Shown here piece after piece: positions 1-6,681 of a DNA stretch of 17,812 nucleotides. The notes beneath the pieces were generated by a model. That model saw only the letters and a list, made by a program, of their open reading frames with translations, was not told the DNA's origin and made no database searches. The stretch is from AR5 sp041499965 (lineage in GTDB: Bacteria; Methylomirabilota; Methylomirabilia; Rokubacteriales; CSP1-6): positions 1-17,812 of the forward strand of contig JBGQLG010000111.1 in assembly GCA_041499965.1 (NCBI GenBank), written 5' to 3'. The stretch's first letter is position 1, and every line of letters starts with the position of its first letter. The position numbers and the translations under genes were made by a program.

Positions 1-1
1 C

Positions 2-187
2 GTCGCCAGCGAGTGCATCTCGTGGGGCAAAGAAGCGGTGGACGGCCTCAACGTCATGCTCTTTGCCGACGTGACGATCGCGCTCCCGCTACTCTGCCAG
101 GGACTGCTCGAGCGCTACGGCGCCACGCACTCGCGCTCTGCGCGCGCCGCGATCCAGACCGAGCTGGCTTCGATCCTCGACGCCTGA
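2..187 (+). CDS. C-terminal fragment of an unrecognised protein
   Basis: This is the tail of a gene that begins left of the window. The frame is open from base 2 to a TGA at 185-187 and gives 61 residues. The visible part contains ECISWGKEAVDGLNVMLF, a hydrophobic helix-like stretch (ADVTIALPLLCQGLLERYG) and an Ala-rich helical end finishing in SILDA. The amphipathic, alanine-rich composition looks like real protein rather than a shadow frame, but I do not recognise the family and assign no function. A small imperfect hairpin (GCGTG at 190-194 pairing with CACGC at 198-202) follows the stop, and palindromic element A starts 10 bases later. The overlapping frame from base 13 runs into the repeat and is not credible. 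Confidence 0.55.
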   Translation, partial: VASECISWGKEAVDGLNVMLFADVTIALPLLCQGLLERYGATHSRSARAAIQTELASILDA

Positions 188-197
188 GCGCGTGTCG

Positions 198-455
198 CAC
201 GCTCACCCCGCTGCCGCGGGCGGGTCGACGTGGGGGTGGCGCGGGCGCGCCAGCATGGCTCGCCTGTCGCCGTAACTCGCTCCGGGCTCGGCTCGCTCGG
301 GCCCCCATCCCCCAGAGGGGGCTGGCGCGTGGGCTCTTCGAATTGTCGGCGGCTCGCTCGCCGAGCCCTGCGCTCGAACGGCGACGACGGCTCGCCATGA
401 TGGCGCGCCCGCGCCACCCCCACGTCGACCCGCCCACGGCAGCGGGGTGAACGTG
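198..455. repeat. Palindromic element A (54-nt mirrored arms, shared core)
   Basis: This 258-bp intergenic element is one long palindrome. The left arm (198-251) and right arm (402-455) are exact-length reverse complements, matching at 52 of 54 positions. The 150-nt middle (252-401) folds further: CATGGC/GCCATG, then GTCGCCGT (266-273) with ACGGCGAC (378-385), then GGGCTCGGC (284-292) with GCCGAGCCC (360-368), and a small CCCCC/GGGGG hairpin near the tip. The middle is shared with element B at 5322-5648, the first 36 and last 34 bases being identical, but the outer arms are unrelated to those of B. It fills the gap between the gene fragment at the left edge and the convergent gene ending at 514. 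I see no target-site duplication and no transposase. It may act as a terminator, a structured RNA or a mobile palindrome; open frames inside it look spurious. Confidence 0.85.
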
Positions 456-513
456 GGCCCGGGGGTCGAACTCCGAGCAGCGAAACGGCTCGGTCGGATC
501 CGCGCGATGGATC

Positions 514-1014
514 TCAGCGGCGGCGGCGCCAGAGGTTGAGAAACCAGAGAGCGGCGCCGGCGGCGGCGCCGAAGGCGACGGCTTCTTTGAGGCCGAACAG
601 CACGCGGACGTTCTTGGCGTCGACGTGGCGGGCGAGGAGGACGCCGACGGCGCTGTCGGAGATCTCGACCTTGGGGGCGGCGACGGCGACGGCGGCGGAG
701 TGCTCGAGGTTGACCGTGTCGCGGGAGAGGACGAGCTTGGCGGCGGAGGCCTGGAGCTCGACCTGGCCGGCGGCGGCGATCACGGCGACGGCGCCGGCGG
801 TCACCTGGGCCGAGCCCGAGCGCGAGAAGACGATGCCGCCCTGGGTGACGGCGACCTGCTCGGCCTGCGCACGGACGGCGCCACCCTGGTGGATCGAGAT
901 CTCGCGGGCCCGCACCGAGCGCGCGCCGCCCTGCCGGATCGTCACCGTGCCGGCAACCACGTCGCCGGCGTTGCCCTGCACCTCGCCCGGGATCGCCTGA
1001 TCGTGCTCACTCAT
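514..1014 (-). CDS. Tail-anchored protein with 15-residue repeats, hypothetical
   Basis: This 166-residue protein has no family I recognise. I chose the ATG at 1014 because AGGAAGG sits about 6 bases upstream; the longer frame to 1287 would run through the divergent cupin gene. After a polar N-terminus, residues 23-67 form three 15-residue units with QGG at 28-30, 43-45 and 58-60 (TIRQGGA, SIHQGGA, VTQGGI). Alternating hydrophobic and small residues continue to about residue 138, which suggests a beta-helix or beta-solenoid. Residues 145-162 are a hydrophobic helix (VAFGAAAGAALWFLNLW) followed by RRRR, so the protein is probably tail-anchored with the repeats on one side of the membrane. There is no signal peptide. 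It is divergent from the cupin gene, 42 bases apart. Bactofilin-like or FapA-like scaffold proteins are loose comparisons only. Confidence 0.75.
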   Translation of the reverse strand: MSEHDQAIPGEVQGNAGDVVAGTVTIRQGGARSVRAREISIHQGGAVRAQAEQVAVTQGGIVFSRSGSAQVTAGAVAVIAAAGQVELQASAAKLVLSRDTVNLEHSAAVAVAAPKVEISDSAVGVLLARHVDAKNVRVLFGLKEAVAFGAAAGAALWFLNLWRRRR

Positions 1015-1041
1015 ACTCGCCTTCCTCTCTGTGGCCTGCCC

Positions 1042-1050
1042 CGCTATCAT
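1042..1050 (+). promoter_or_regulatory. Possible -10 element for a leaderless cupin transcript
   Basis: CGCTATCAT lies 7 bases before the GTG start of the cupin gene and no Shine-Dalgarno sequence separates them. TATCAT resembles a -10 hexamer, and its position would place the transcript start at or next to the GTG, that is, a leaderless message. No convincing -35 box is visible at the right distance. A similar string, TGCTATCGT, precedes the MscS gene at 4484-4492, which is the main support. Confidence 0.3.
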
Positions 1051-1056
1051 CCCACC

Positions 1057-1350
1057 GTGACTGCCGACCTGCGAGCGGTACCCACGGTGACCATCGACAA
1101 CGAGCGCGTCCGGGTGACGGAGTGGCGCTTCGCGCCGGGGGCGACGACAGGGCCGCATCGCCACGAGTACGCCTACGTCGTGGTGCCGATGACGACGGGG
1201 CGACTGGCCAGCACGGGCCCGGCCGGCGACGCCGTCGCCGAGCTTGTCACGGGAGTGCCGTACTTCCGGCCGGCCGGCGTCGAGCACGACGTGCGCAACG
1301 CGAATGCCTTCGAGTTCGTCTTCATCGAGATCGAGCTGAAGCTGGGGTGA
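1057..1350 (+). CDS. Small cupin protein, BauB-like
   Basis: This 97-residue single-domain cupin carries both family motifs: HRHEYAYVVVP at residues 34-44 (metal ligands H34 and H36) and PAGVEHDVRN at 72-81 (third His, H77). The HRHEYxYVVVP pattern followed by TxGRL resembles the small cupins annotated as beta-alanine degradation protein BauB, whose exact reaction is not settled. It should be a soluble, metal-binding beta-barrel. The start is the GTG at 1057, the first start in frame after the divergent gene's leader. There is no Shine-Dalgarno sequence, but a -10-like TATCAT lies just upstream, so it may be leaderless. It ends 15 bases before the stop of the convergent DUF748 gene. No amino-acid pathway genes adjoin it, so its substrate is unknown. 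Confidence 0.85.
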   Translation: MTADLRAVPTVTIDNERVRVTEWRFAPGATTGPHRHEYAYVVVPMTTGRLASTGPAGDAVAELVTGVPYFRPAGVEHDVRNANAFEFVFIEIELKLG

Positions 1351-1365
1351 GGGCGGGCGCGCGGA

Positions 1366-4300
1366 CTACTGACCGATCTTGAACTCCACACGGCCGTCGC
1401 CGGTGGACGGCGGACTGGCGGCGGGCTCGGCGGACGCCAGTCGCCCCTCCGGAATGCCCTGGTCCTTCACGAGACCGTCGCGGACGACCGCCAGCCGGCG
1501 GGCGAGGAGCTCGGCCACCTTCGCCTCGGGAACCGGCTCGACCTCCCGCAGTCGCGCGAGCTGCGCTTCGGGCGACGGCGGCGCGCCCTGCGCGGGCGGC
1601 GCGGTCGACGTCGGCGGTGGCGTGGCCGGCGCGGCGGGCGTCCCCTGCGCCGGGGGAGGCGTGAAGCGCGCCTTGTACTCGGCGGCGACGGCGGCGGCGA
1701 AGTCGGGCAGCTTGGTCTCGCGCTGGCGTGCCTGGATCCGTGCCGTCAGCTCCTGGCCCTTGAGACTCTCGACGTCGGCGGGGACCACGACCGGCGTCAG
1801 CGACAGGCGGATTGCCGGCGCGCGGCGCAGGAAGTCGGCCACCTTGGTCAGGTGCTCCTCCATGGCGGGGGCCACGGTGTCGGCGCCCGCGGTGAAGACG
1901 ACGGGATCGACGCCCACGGACTCGATCTTGTCGTCGGAGCCCTTGAAGAGCCGGCCGATAGCCCGGAACGGCGCCGCCACGATGTTGACGACGACGTTCT
2001 TGACGACGGTCCAGATGGCGTCGCTGATGTCGGCCTGCCAGCTCGCCACCGGGCCCGACATCGGCAGGTTGATCTTCAGGTCGTTGTTGGCGTCGGTGAT
2101 GAGGGCGACGATGAGCCCCAGCGGCAGCCCGACCTTCTTCTTGACCTCGTCGTCCTGTCGCGTGGGCTCGACGTGGATGTTGTCCACCAGGATCTCGTTG
2201 GAGGCCTCGAGCTGACCGCGCTCGACGCGGTAATGAAAGCGCACCCCGAGCTTGCCCCGATCGACGACCCAGGCGACGAAGCTGTCGGCGTAGGGGTTGA
2301 CGCTGGCCAGCGAGAAGTCGCGCAGCTCGCCGGTGATGTCCGCGTACAGCTCGCCCAGCGGCGCCAGCTCACCCTTGAAGTCGAGCGCGGCGTCGCCGCC
2401 GACGATGGCCTGGCCGCTGAGCTTCGCCCGCTTGTCCGGCGTGCTCGACAGCCCCTCGATGCGCAGGGCCATGCGCGAGAGCGTCTCCGAGAACGCCGGT
2501 TGCACGGTGCGATCGAGAAACTGCAGATAGCCGTCCTCCAGCGCGAACACGCCGATGTCGAGCGGGAAGCCCACCGCGCCCCCGGCGGCCTTGACCTCGG
2601 GCGGGATCGGCGCGCCGACCTTCGGCCCCGGCTCCGTCTTCGCGACCGCGGGCTTGGCCGACGCCGGCGTCGCGGGCTTGGTCGCGGCCGGGGCGGCCGG
2701 GGCCGGCGCGGAGGCGTCGGGCTCGACCACCGCCAGCAGCTCGCGCAGCCGGATGACGCCGCTGGCGTCGCGCTCGATGCGCGCGTTGGGCTTCTTGAGC
2801 GTGATGGTCGCGACGCGCGCGTAGGTGGGCCAGGCGAAGTCGATCCCGGCCATCTCGAGCCGCTCCAGCTTCAGCGGGACGGAGTTGTCGGCCGGGTTGC
2901 GGACCTCGAGATTCTCGATCCAGCTCGTCCCCTTCGACGCGGCCGTCAGCTTGCCCTGCGCGTCGATGGCGACCTGCGTGCGGCTGTCGCCGTTGAAGCG
3001 TCCGGCCAGGCGCCCCTTGAACGGGATGTAGGGGTAGTAGGGCTCGATCGCGCCGCCGCGCAGCGACGAGGTGAGATCGGTCGAGAACGGCGTGAGCCGC
3101 GCCGTGCCCTTGAGGCTCACGCGCCCCGCGGTCGGTAACCCCAGGCTCGCCTCCAGCCCCAGCGGTGCCGTGTCGGGCCAGGTGAAGTTCGTCACCGTCA
3201 CCGCGATGTCGCTCACCGCCAGCGTCGTCACCGGCGAGACGCCCTCGTCGCGCAGCGTGACCAGGCCGTGGGTGAGCGCGATGCGCTCTACGGCGATCTT
3301 CACGGCCGGGGCCGGCGGCCCGGCCGCCGGTGTCGGCGCGGGCGCGGGGCCCGGCGCGGGTGTCGTGCCGGCCCGCGCCGGTGCCGGGGTCGCGGCGCGC
3401 GGCGGCGTCGCCGCGGGCGGCGCGGTCGACGGGGCGGTGTCGGCCGGCGGCCTGGCGAGCGCGAGCAGATCGATCTGTCCCTGCCGGTCGCGCACGCCCT
3501 TGAGATCGAGGCCGTCCAGCTCCAGCGAGGCCAGCGTGATCACGCCCTCGAGCGGCATCGCCTCCTTGATGGCGACGGCCAGCTTGGGCACGCGCAGCAG
3601 CGGCGCGGCGGCGCCACGCCTGGTCACGGTGAGGTCGGCGAGCCCGACGTCGCCCGCGACCATGACGCGCAGCGGACCGTCGGCGGGCTTGGTCGTCTTC
3701 ACCCGGAGGTCGAGCGTGAGCCGGCCGCTCGCCGGCAGCAGGGCCACCGTCGGGGGCACGTAGGGCACGACCTGCGTGACGTCGAAGGCGCCGAAGGTGA
3801 GGCGCGCCTCGACCCCGGTGCGCGACACCTCCACCGTGTCGGCCTGCAACGCCAGCGCGGTGCCGTTCACGGCGCCCTTCACCGACAGGCGACCGGGCCG
3901 GCGGCCGGCGCCCGTGGAGATGCCGGCGCCATCGACGGTGAGCTGATCGATCTTCCACGAGCTCGCCGGGCTCACCGCCTCGTCGCGGGCCACGACGAGG
4001 CCGCGCACCAGGCTCAGGCTCTCGACCGTGATCGCCGTCGTCGACTTGGCCGGGGGCTTGGAGGGATCCGCCGGCGGAATCAGGGCCAGCAGGTCGTCGA
4101 AGTCGAACCGGCCGGGGCCCACGCGCGCCACGTAGATTCGCGGCGCCGTCAGCGCCAGCTCGCGAACCCGGATGTTGCTGGTGACGAGCGAGGTGGGGGC
4201 GACCTGCACGGCGAGCTGGTCGATCTCGACGGCCGGCGCGTCCGAGCCGTGCTGGGACAGGCGGAAGCGGTGCAGGACCAGCCGGCCGGTGAACAGGTTC

Positions 4301-4467
4301 AGGTCGACGTCGGCCAGGGCCACGGTTCGCCCGGTCATCCGGCTCAGCCGGTCGACGGCCACCCGGCGCACGATGATCGGCAGGACGATCAACAGGACGA
4401 CGAACAGCCCACCGGCGACGGCGGCGGCGATGAGGAGCGTCCGGCGGCTGATCCGGCCCACGGCCAT
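1366..4467 (-). CDS. DUF748/AsmA-like envelope protein
   Basis: This 1033-residue protein belongs to the DUF748 branch of AsmA-like proteins, which are thought to span or organise the space between the two membranes of Gram-negative cells. Residues 10-34 are one N-terminal membrane segment after a basic start (MAVGRISRR). It is followed by the typical RLSRMTGRTVALADVDLNLFTG region and long repetitive beta-rich segments, with the phrase 'LxxGLVxxRDEaVSPxxxW/L' occurring twice (near residues 155-165 and 400-415). Three Pro/Ala-rich linkers lie near residues 339-389, 579-626 and 932-967. The C-terminal part has VFTAGADTVAPAMEEHLTKVADFLRRAP, usual for the family and OmpA-like in style. The start ATG at 4467 has no clear ribosome binding site. 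It is divergent from the MscS gene, with 45 bases between the two starts. The substrate is unknown. Confidence 0.85.
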   Translation of the reverse strand: MAVGRISRRTLLIAAAVAGGLFVVLLIVLPIIVRRVAVDRLSRMTGRTVALADVDLNLFTGRLVLHRFRLSQHGSDAPAVEIDQLAVQVAPTSLVTSNIRVRELALTAPRIYVARVGPGRFDFDDLLALIPPADPSKPPAKSTTAITVESLSLVRGLVVARDEAVSPASSWKIDQLTVDGAGISTGAGRRPGRLSVKGAVNGTALALQADTVEVSRTGVEARLTFGAFDVTQVVPYVPPTVALLPASGRLTLDLRVKTTKPADGPLRVMVAGDVGLADLTVTRRGAAAPLLRVPKLAVAIKEAMPLEGVITLASLELDGLDLKGVRDRQGQIDLLALARPPADTAPSTAPPAATPPRAATPAPARAGTTPAPGPAPAPTPAAGPPAPAVKIAVERIALTHGLVTLRDEGVSPVTTLAVSDIAVTVTNFTWPDTAPLGLEASLGLPTAGRVSLKGTARLTPFSTDLTSSLRGGAIEPYYPYIPFKGRLAGRFNGDSRTQVAIDAQGKLTAASKGTSWIENLEVRNPADNSVPLKLERLEMAGIDFAWPTYARVATITLKKPNARIERDASGVIRLRELLAVVEPDASAPAPAAPAATKPATPASAKPAVAKTEPGPKVGAPIPPEVKAAGGAVGFPLDIGVFALEDGYLQFLDRTVQPAFSETLSRMALRIEGLSSTPDKRAKLSGQAIVGGDAALDFKGELAPLGELYADITGELRDFSLASVNPYADSFVAWVVDRGKLGVRFHYRVERGQLEASNEILVDNIHVEPTRQDDEVKKKVGLPLGLIVALITDANNDLKINLPMSGPVASWQADISDAIWTVVKNVVVNIVAAPFRAIGRLFKGSDDKIESVGVDPVVFTAGADTVAPAMEEHLTKVADFLRRAPAIRLSLTPVVVPADVESLKGQELTARIQARQRETKLPDFAAAVAAEYKARFTPPPAQGTPAAPATPPPTSTAPPAQGAPPSPEAQLARLREVEPVPEAKVAELLARRLAVVRDGLVKDQGIPEGRLASAEPAASPPSTGDGRVEFKIGQ

Positions 4468-4483
4468 GGATTGTAACGCGTTG

Positions 4484-4492
4484 TGCTATCGT
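4484..4492 (+). promoter_or_regulatory. Possible extended -10 element before the MscS gene
   Basis: TGCTATCGT reads as an extended -10 (TGC plus TATCGT). It lies 10 bases before the GGAGG ribosome binding site at 4502-4506 and 21 bases before the ATG at 4513, giving a leader of about 14 bases. No good -35 hexamer is present 16-18 bases upstream, where the divergent gene's start lies. The core GCTATCRT is also found before the cupin gene. Confidence 0.3.
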
Positions 4493-4512
4493 CTGGGGCC
4501 CGGAGGCAAGCC

Positions 4513-5328
4513 ATGGCCAAGGACGTCGTCATCGACCTCGTGATCCGCTACGGCTTCCAGGTGCTCGGCGCGATCGTGATCCTCGCGGCCGGCGCGATCG
4601 TCGGCCGCTGGGTCGGCCGCCTCGTCGACCGGCAGCTGCGCGCCCGGGCGATGGAGCCGCCCATGCGGCAGCTCATCACCCGCTCGCTGTTCATCGTCGT
4701 GATGCTGTTCGCCGTGGTGGTGGCGCTCGACAAGTTCGGCTTCCAGATCGCGCCGCTGGTCGCCGGCATCGGCGTGGCCGGCATCGGCATCGGCATTGCG
4801 CTGCAGGGTGTGCTGAGCAACGTCGTCGCGGGGCTCAGCATCATCTTCACCAAGCCGTTCCGGGTGGGCGAGTACATCGAGATCGCCGGCGTCCAGGGCG
4901 ACGTGGCCACGATCGAGCTGTTCTCCACGACCCTGCTGCATCCGGACCGCTCGCGCGTCATCATCCCCAACCGCAAGCTCGTCGGCGAGATCCTGCACAA
5001 CTTCGGGACGATGCGGCAGCTGCACCTGCTGGTCACGGTGCCGCTGGTGGCCGACGTCGCCGCCGCGCTGGCCGCCGCCACCGACGTGGTGACGCGCAAC
5101 GAGCGGGTGCTCAAGGACCCGGCCCCGGTGATCGGCATCGCGCAGATCGGCGACGGCGGCATCAAGATCGGCGTCAATCCCTGGGTGCGCGTCGTCGACG
5201 TGGGGGCGGCCGAGGGCGAGCTCTATCGCTCGCTGGCCGAGCAGTTCCACGGGCGCGGGTTGCGCCTCGGCCTGGGCCCTGCGGACGTGCGGCTCGTCGA
5301 CGGCGTCGCGGCTCCCGTCCGCGCCTAG
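4513..5328 (+). CDS. MscS-family mechanosensitive ion channel
   Basis: This 271-residue inner-membrane channel of the MscS family would open under membrane tension to release solutes on osmotic downshock. There are three membrane segments: about 15-34, 57-72 and the pore helix 79-112, with the Gly/Ala-rich pattern GIGVAGIGIGIALQGVLSN that packs the pore. The cytosolic beta domain follows (KPFRVGEYIEIAGVQGDVATIEL at about 114-136, then VIIPNRKLVGEILHNF at 149-164, matching the family's IPN motif). The length is near that of minimal MscS proteins. I chose the ATG at 4513 because GGAGG lies 6 bases upstream; an in-frame GTG at 4483 would add ten residues without a ribosome binding site. The stop codon TAG (5326-5328) lies inside the first bases of palindromic element B. 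Confidence 0.92.
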   Translation: MAKDVVIDLVIRYGFQVLGAIVILAAGAIVGRWVGRLVDRQLRARAMEPPMRQLITRSLFIVVMLFAVVVALDKFGFQIAPLVAGIGVAGIGIGIALQGVLSNVVAGLSIIFTKPFRVGEYIEIAGVQGDVATIELFSTTLLHPDRSRVIIPNRKLVGEILHNFGTMRQLHLLVTVPLVADVAAALAAATDVVTRNERVLKDPAPVIGIAQIGDGGIKIGVNPWVRVVDVGAAEGELYRSLAEQFHGRGLRLGLGPADVRLVDGVAAPVRA

Positions 5329-5648
5329 TGACTCTCGTGGAGCCGGGTGACGCGCTCGCGGAGCCGGGTGACGCCGGGGATCGCGCGTGGAGGGCGCCGC
5401 GGGCGCGCCAGCATGGCTCGCCTGTCGCCGTAACTCGCTCCGGGCCCGGCTCGCTCGGGCCCCCCATCCCCCGGAGGGGGCTGGGACGTGGACAAGTTGA
5501 ATCGTGGGCGGCTCGCGAGCCGGGCCCTGCGCTCGAACGGCGACGACGGCTCGCCATGATGGCGCACCCGCGGTGCCCTCCACGCGCGATCCCCGGCGTC
5601 ACCCGGCTCCACGAGCGTGTCACCCGGTTCCACGAGAGTCACTAGGCG
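5322..5648. repeat. Palindromic element B (88-nt mirrored arms, shared core)
   Basis: This is the second copy of the element seen at 198-455. The arms 5322-5409 and 5561-5648 are equal in length and reverse-complementary at 83 of 88 positions. All five differences are transitions, so each becomes a G-U pair on one RNA strand. The 151-nt middle (5410-5560) matches the middle of element A, and the inner boundary GCGGGCGCGCC is shared, but the rest of the arms is unrelated. In the middle, GGGCCCGGCTCGC (5442-5454) pairs with 5515-5527. Here the pair C5446-G5523 replaces T288-A364 of element A, a compensatory change. The left edge contains the stop codon of the MscS gene, and the right edge ends 14 bases before the ATG of the next gene. 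No transposase or target duplication is seen. Confidence 0.87.
5334..5375 (+). repeat. 21-bp direct repeat, two units, inside the arm of element B
   Basis: The units 5334-5354 and 5355-5375 share GGAGCCGGGTGACGC and begin CTCGTGG and CTCGCGG. They differ at two of 21 positions. The same pair is mirrored in the right arm around 5595-5636, so the arm was duplicated with its internal repeat. Element A has no such repeat. Confidence 0.8.
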
Positions 5649-5662
5649 GAAGCGGGGCGGGG

Positions 5663-6670
5663 ATGGCGGCCGCGGACGAGCTGGCGCGCGGCCTGTTGGC
5701 GTACCTGCGCGCGACGCTCGCCGATCCGCAGCTCGAGCTGGCGGGGGCGCCGGTGCCGCTCACCGGGGGCTTCGATACCGAGATCGTGAGCTTCAGCTTG
5801 CGCCGGGCGCCGTCCGCCTGGTCGGGCCCCCTGGTGCTGCGCGTCCTGCGGGCCCACCACGATCCGTCGCGGGCGCTGCGTGAGCAGGCGACGCAGAACG
5901 CGGTGGCCGAGGCCGGCTACCCGGCGCCGAAGGTTCTGCTCGCTACGCGCGATCCTGCGGCGCTGGGCGCGGCTTTCCTGGTGATGCAGCGGCTGCCGGG
6001 GGTGCCGCTGATCGACGCCAATCCCATCGGCATGGACCGCGTGCTGCTGGATGCCCAGTTCCGGCTGCATGCGCTCGACGCGGGGCCGCTGGTCCGCTCG
6101 TTGGGTGACGCGGTCACCTTCGAGGGCTATCTCGCGGCGTTCGAGCGGCGCATCACGAGCACGGCGCTGACGGGGCTGGCGCCGGCGCTGCGCTGGCTGC
6201 GCGCGCACCGCCCGCCGGACGCCGGCCCACCGGTGATCTGTCACGGCGACCTGCATCCGCGCAACGTCCTGGTGGAGGGCGGCCGGCTGACCGGCGTGCT
6301 CGACTGGCCCAACGCGCTCGTCGCCGACCCCGCCTTTGACGTCGCCTCCACCCGCAACATCCTGCGCTTCGTGCCGCCCGGACTGGCGTCGATGCCGTGG
6401 GCCCTCCGCTGGCTGGCCCGCGTCGGCCAGCCGATCCTGGCGTGGCGCTACCTGACCGGTTACCGGCGGCGGCGGCCGATCGCCCGCGAGCGGCTGGCGT
6501 ACTACGAGGTGGCGGCCGCGCTGCGCGCGCTCGTGCGGGCGGGGGAGAGCCGGCGCCGCGCGGCCGGGGCGCCGCCGCCGAGCCCGCTCGATCGCTCGCC
6601 GTACGCCGCGCGCCTGGCGGCCCACGCCTCCCGCGTCTGCGGCGTGGACGTGACGCTGCCGCCGTCGTGA
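5663..6670 (+). CDS. APH/choline-kinase-type phosphotransferase
   Basis: This 335-residue cytosolic protein belongs to the aminoglycoside phosphotransferase (APH) family of small-molecule kinases, which move phosphate from ATP to a hydroxyl on the substrate. The Brenner motif is CHGDLHPRNVL with H194, catalytic D196 and N201, and the metal-binding Asp is D214 in GVLDWPNALVADPAFDVAS. The N-terminal lobe has GGFDTEIVSF near residue 35 and VLRVLRA near 57. The C-terminus is Arg/Pro-rich. Many soil members act on sugars, choline or unknown metabolites, so resistance should not be assumed. The ATG at 5663 follows a purine-rich GCGGGGCGGGG, and the longer open frame extends into palindromic element B. 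HyuA starts 11 bases downstream, so the two are probably co-transcribed. A promoter must lie in element B or further upstream. Confidence 0.85.
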   Translation: MAAADELARGLLAYLRATLADPQLELAGAPVPLTGGFDTEIVSFSLRRAPSAWSGPLVLRVLRAHHDPSRALREQATQNAVAEAGYPAPKVLLATRDPAALGAAFLVMQRLPGVPLIDANPIGMDRVLLDAQFRLHALDAGPLVRSLGDAVTFEGYLAAFERRITSTALTGLAPALRWLRAHRPPDAGPPVICHGDLHPRNVLVEGGRLTGVLDWPNALVADPAFDVASTRNILRFVPPGLASMPWALRWLARVGQPILAWRYLTGYRRRRPIARERLAYYEVAAALRALVRAGESRRRAAGAPPPSPLDRSPYAARLAAHASRVCGVDVTLPPS

Positions 6671-6681
6671 TAGAAGTACCC

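Noticed and set aside
54..437. Open frames inside palindromic element A (and their copies in element B) on both strands
   Set aside because: They arise because the element is open in several frames. The products are Arg/Ser/Pro-rich, share similarity only because the DNA is repeated, and change with the arms. They may be annotated as hypothetical proteins elsewhere but are probably not translated.
198..455. Insertion sequence or MITE of standard type
   Set aside because: No transposase and no target-site duplication are visible, and the terminal repeats differ between the two copies, which does not fit a standard MITE.
1852..4476. Long + strand open frames opposite the DUF748 gene
   Set aside because: Their composition is repetitive Arg/Gly/Asp; the - strand frame has a membrane anchor and family signatures.
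5663..6670. Antibiotic resistance kinase
   Set aside because: The APH fold is used for many metabolites, and the gene sits with catabolic genes, so resistance cannot be supported from sequence.
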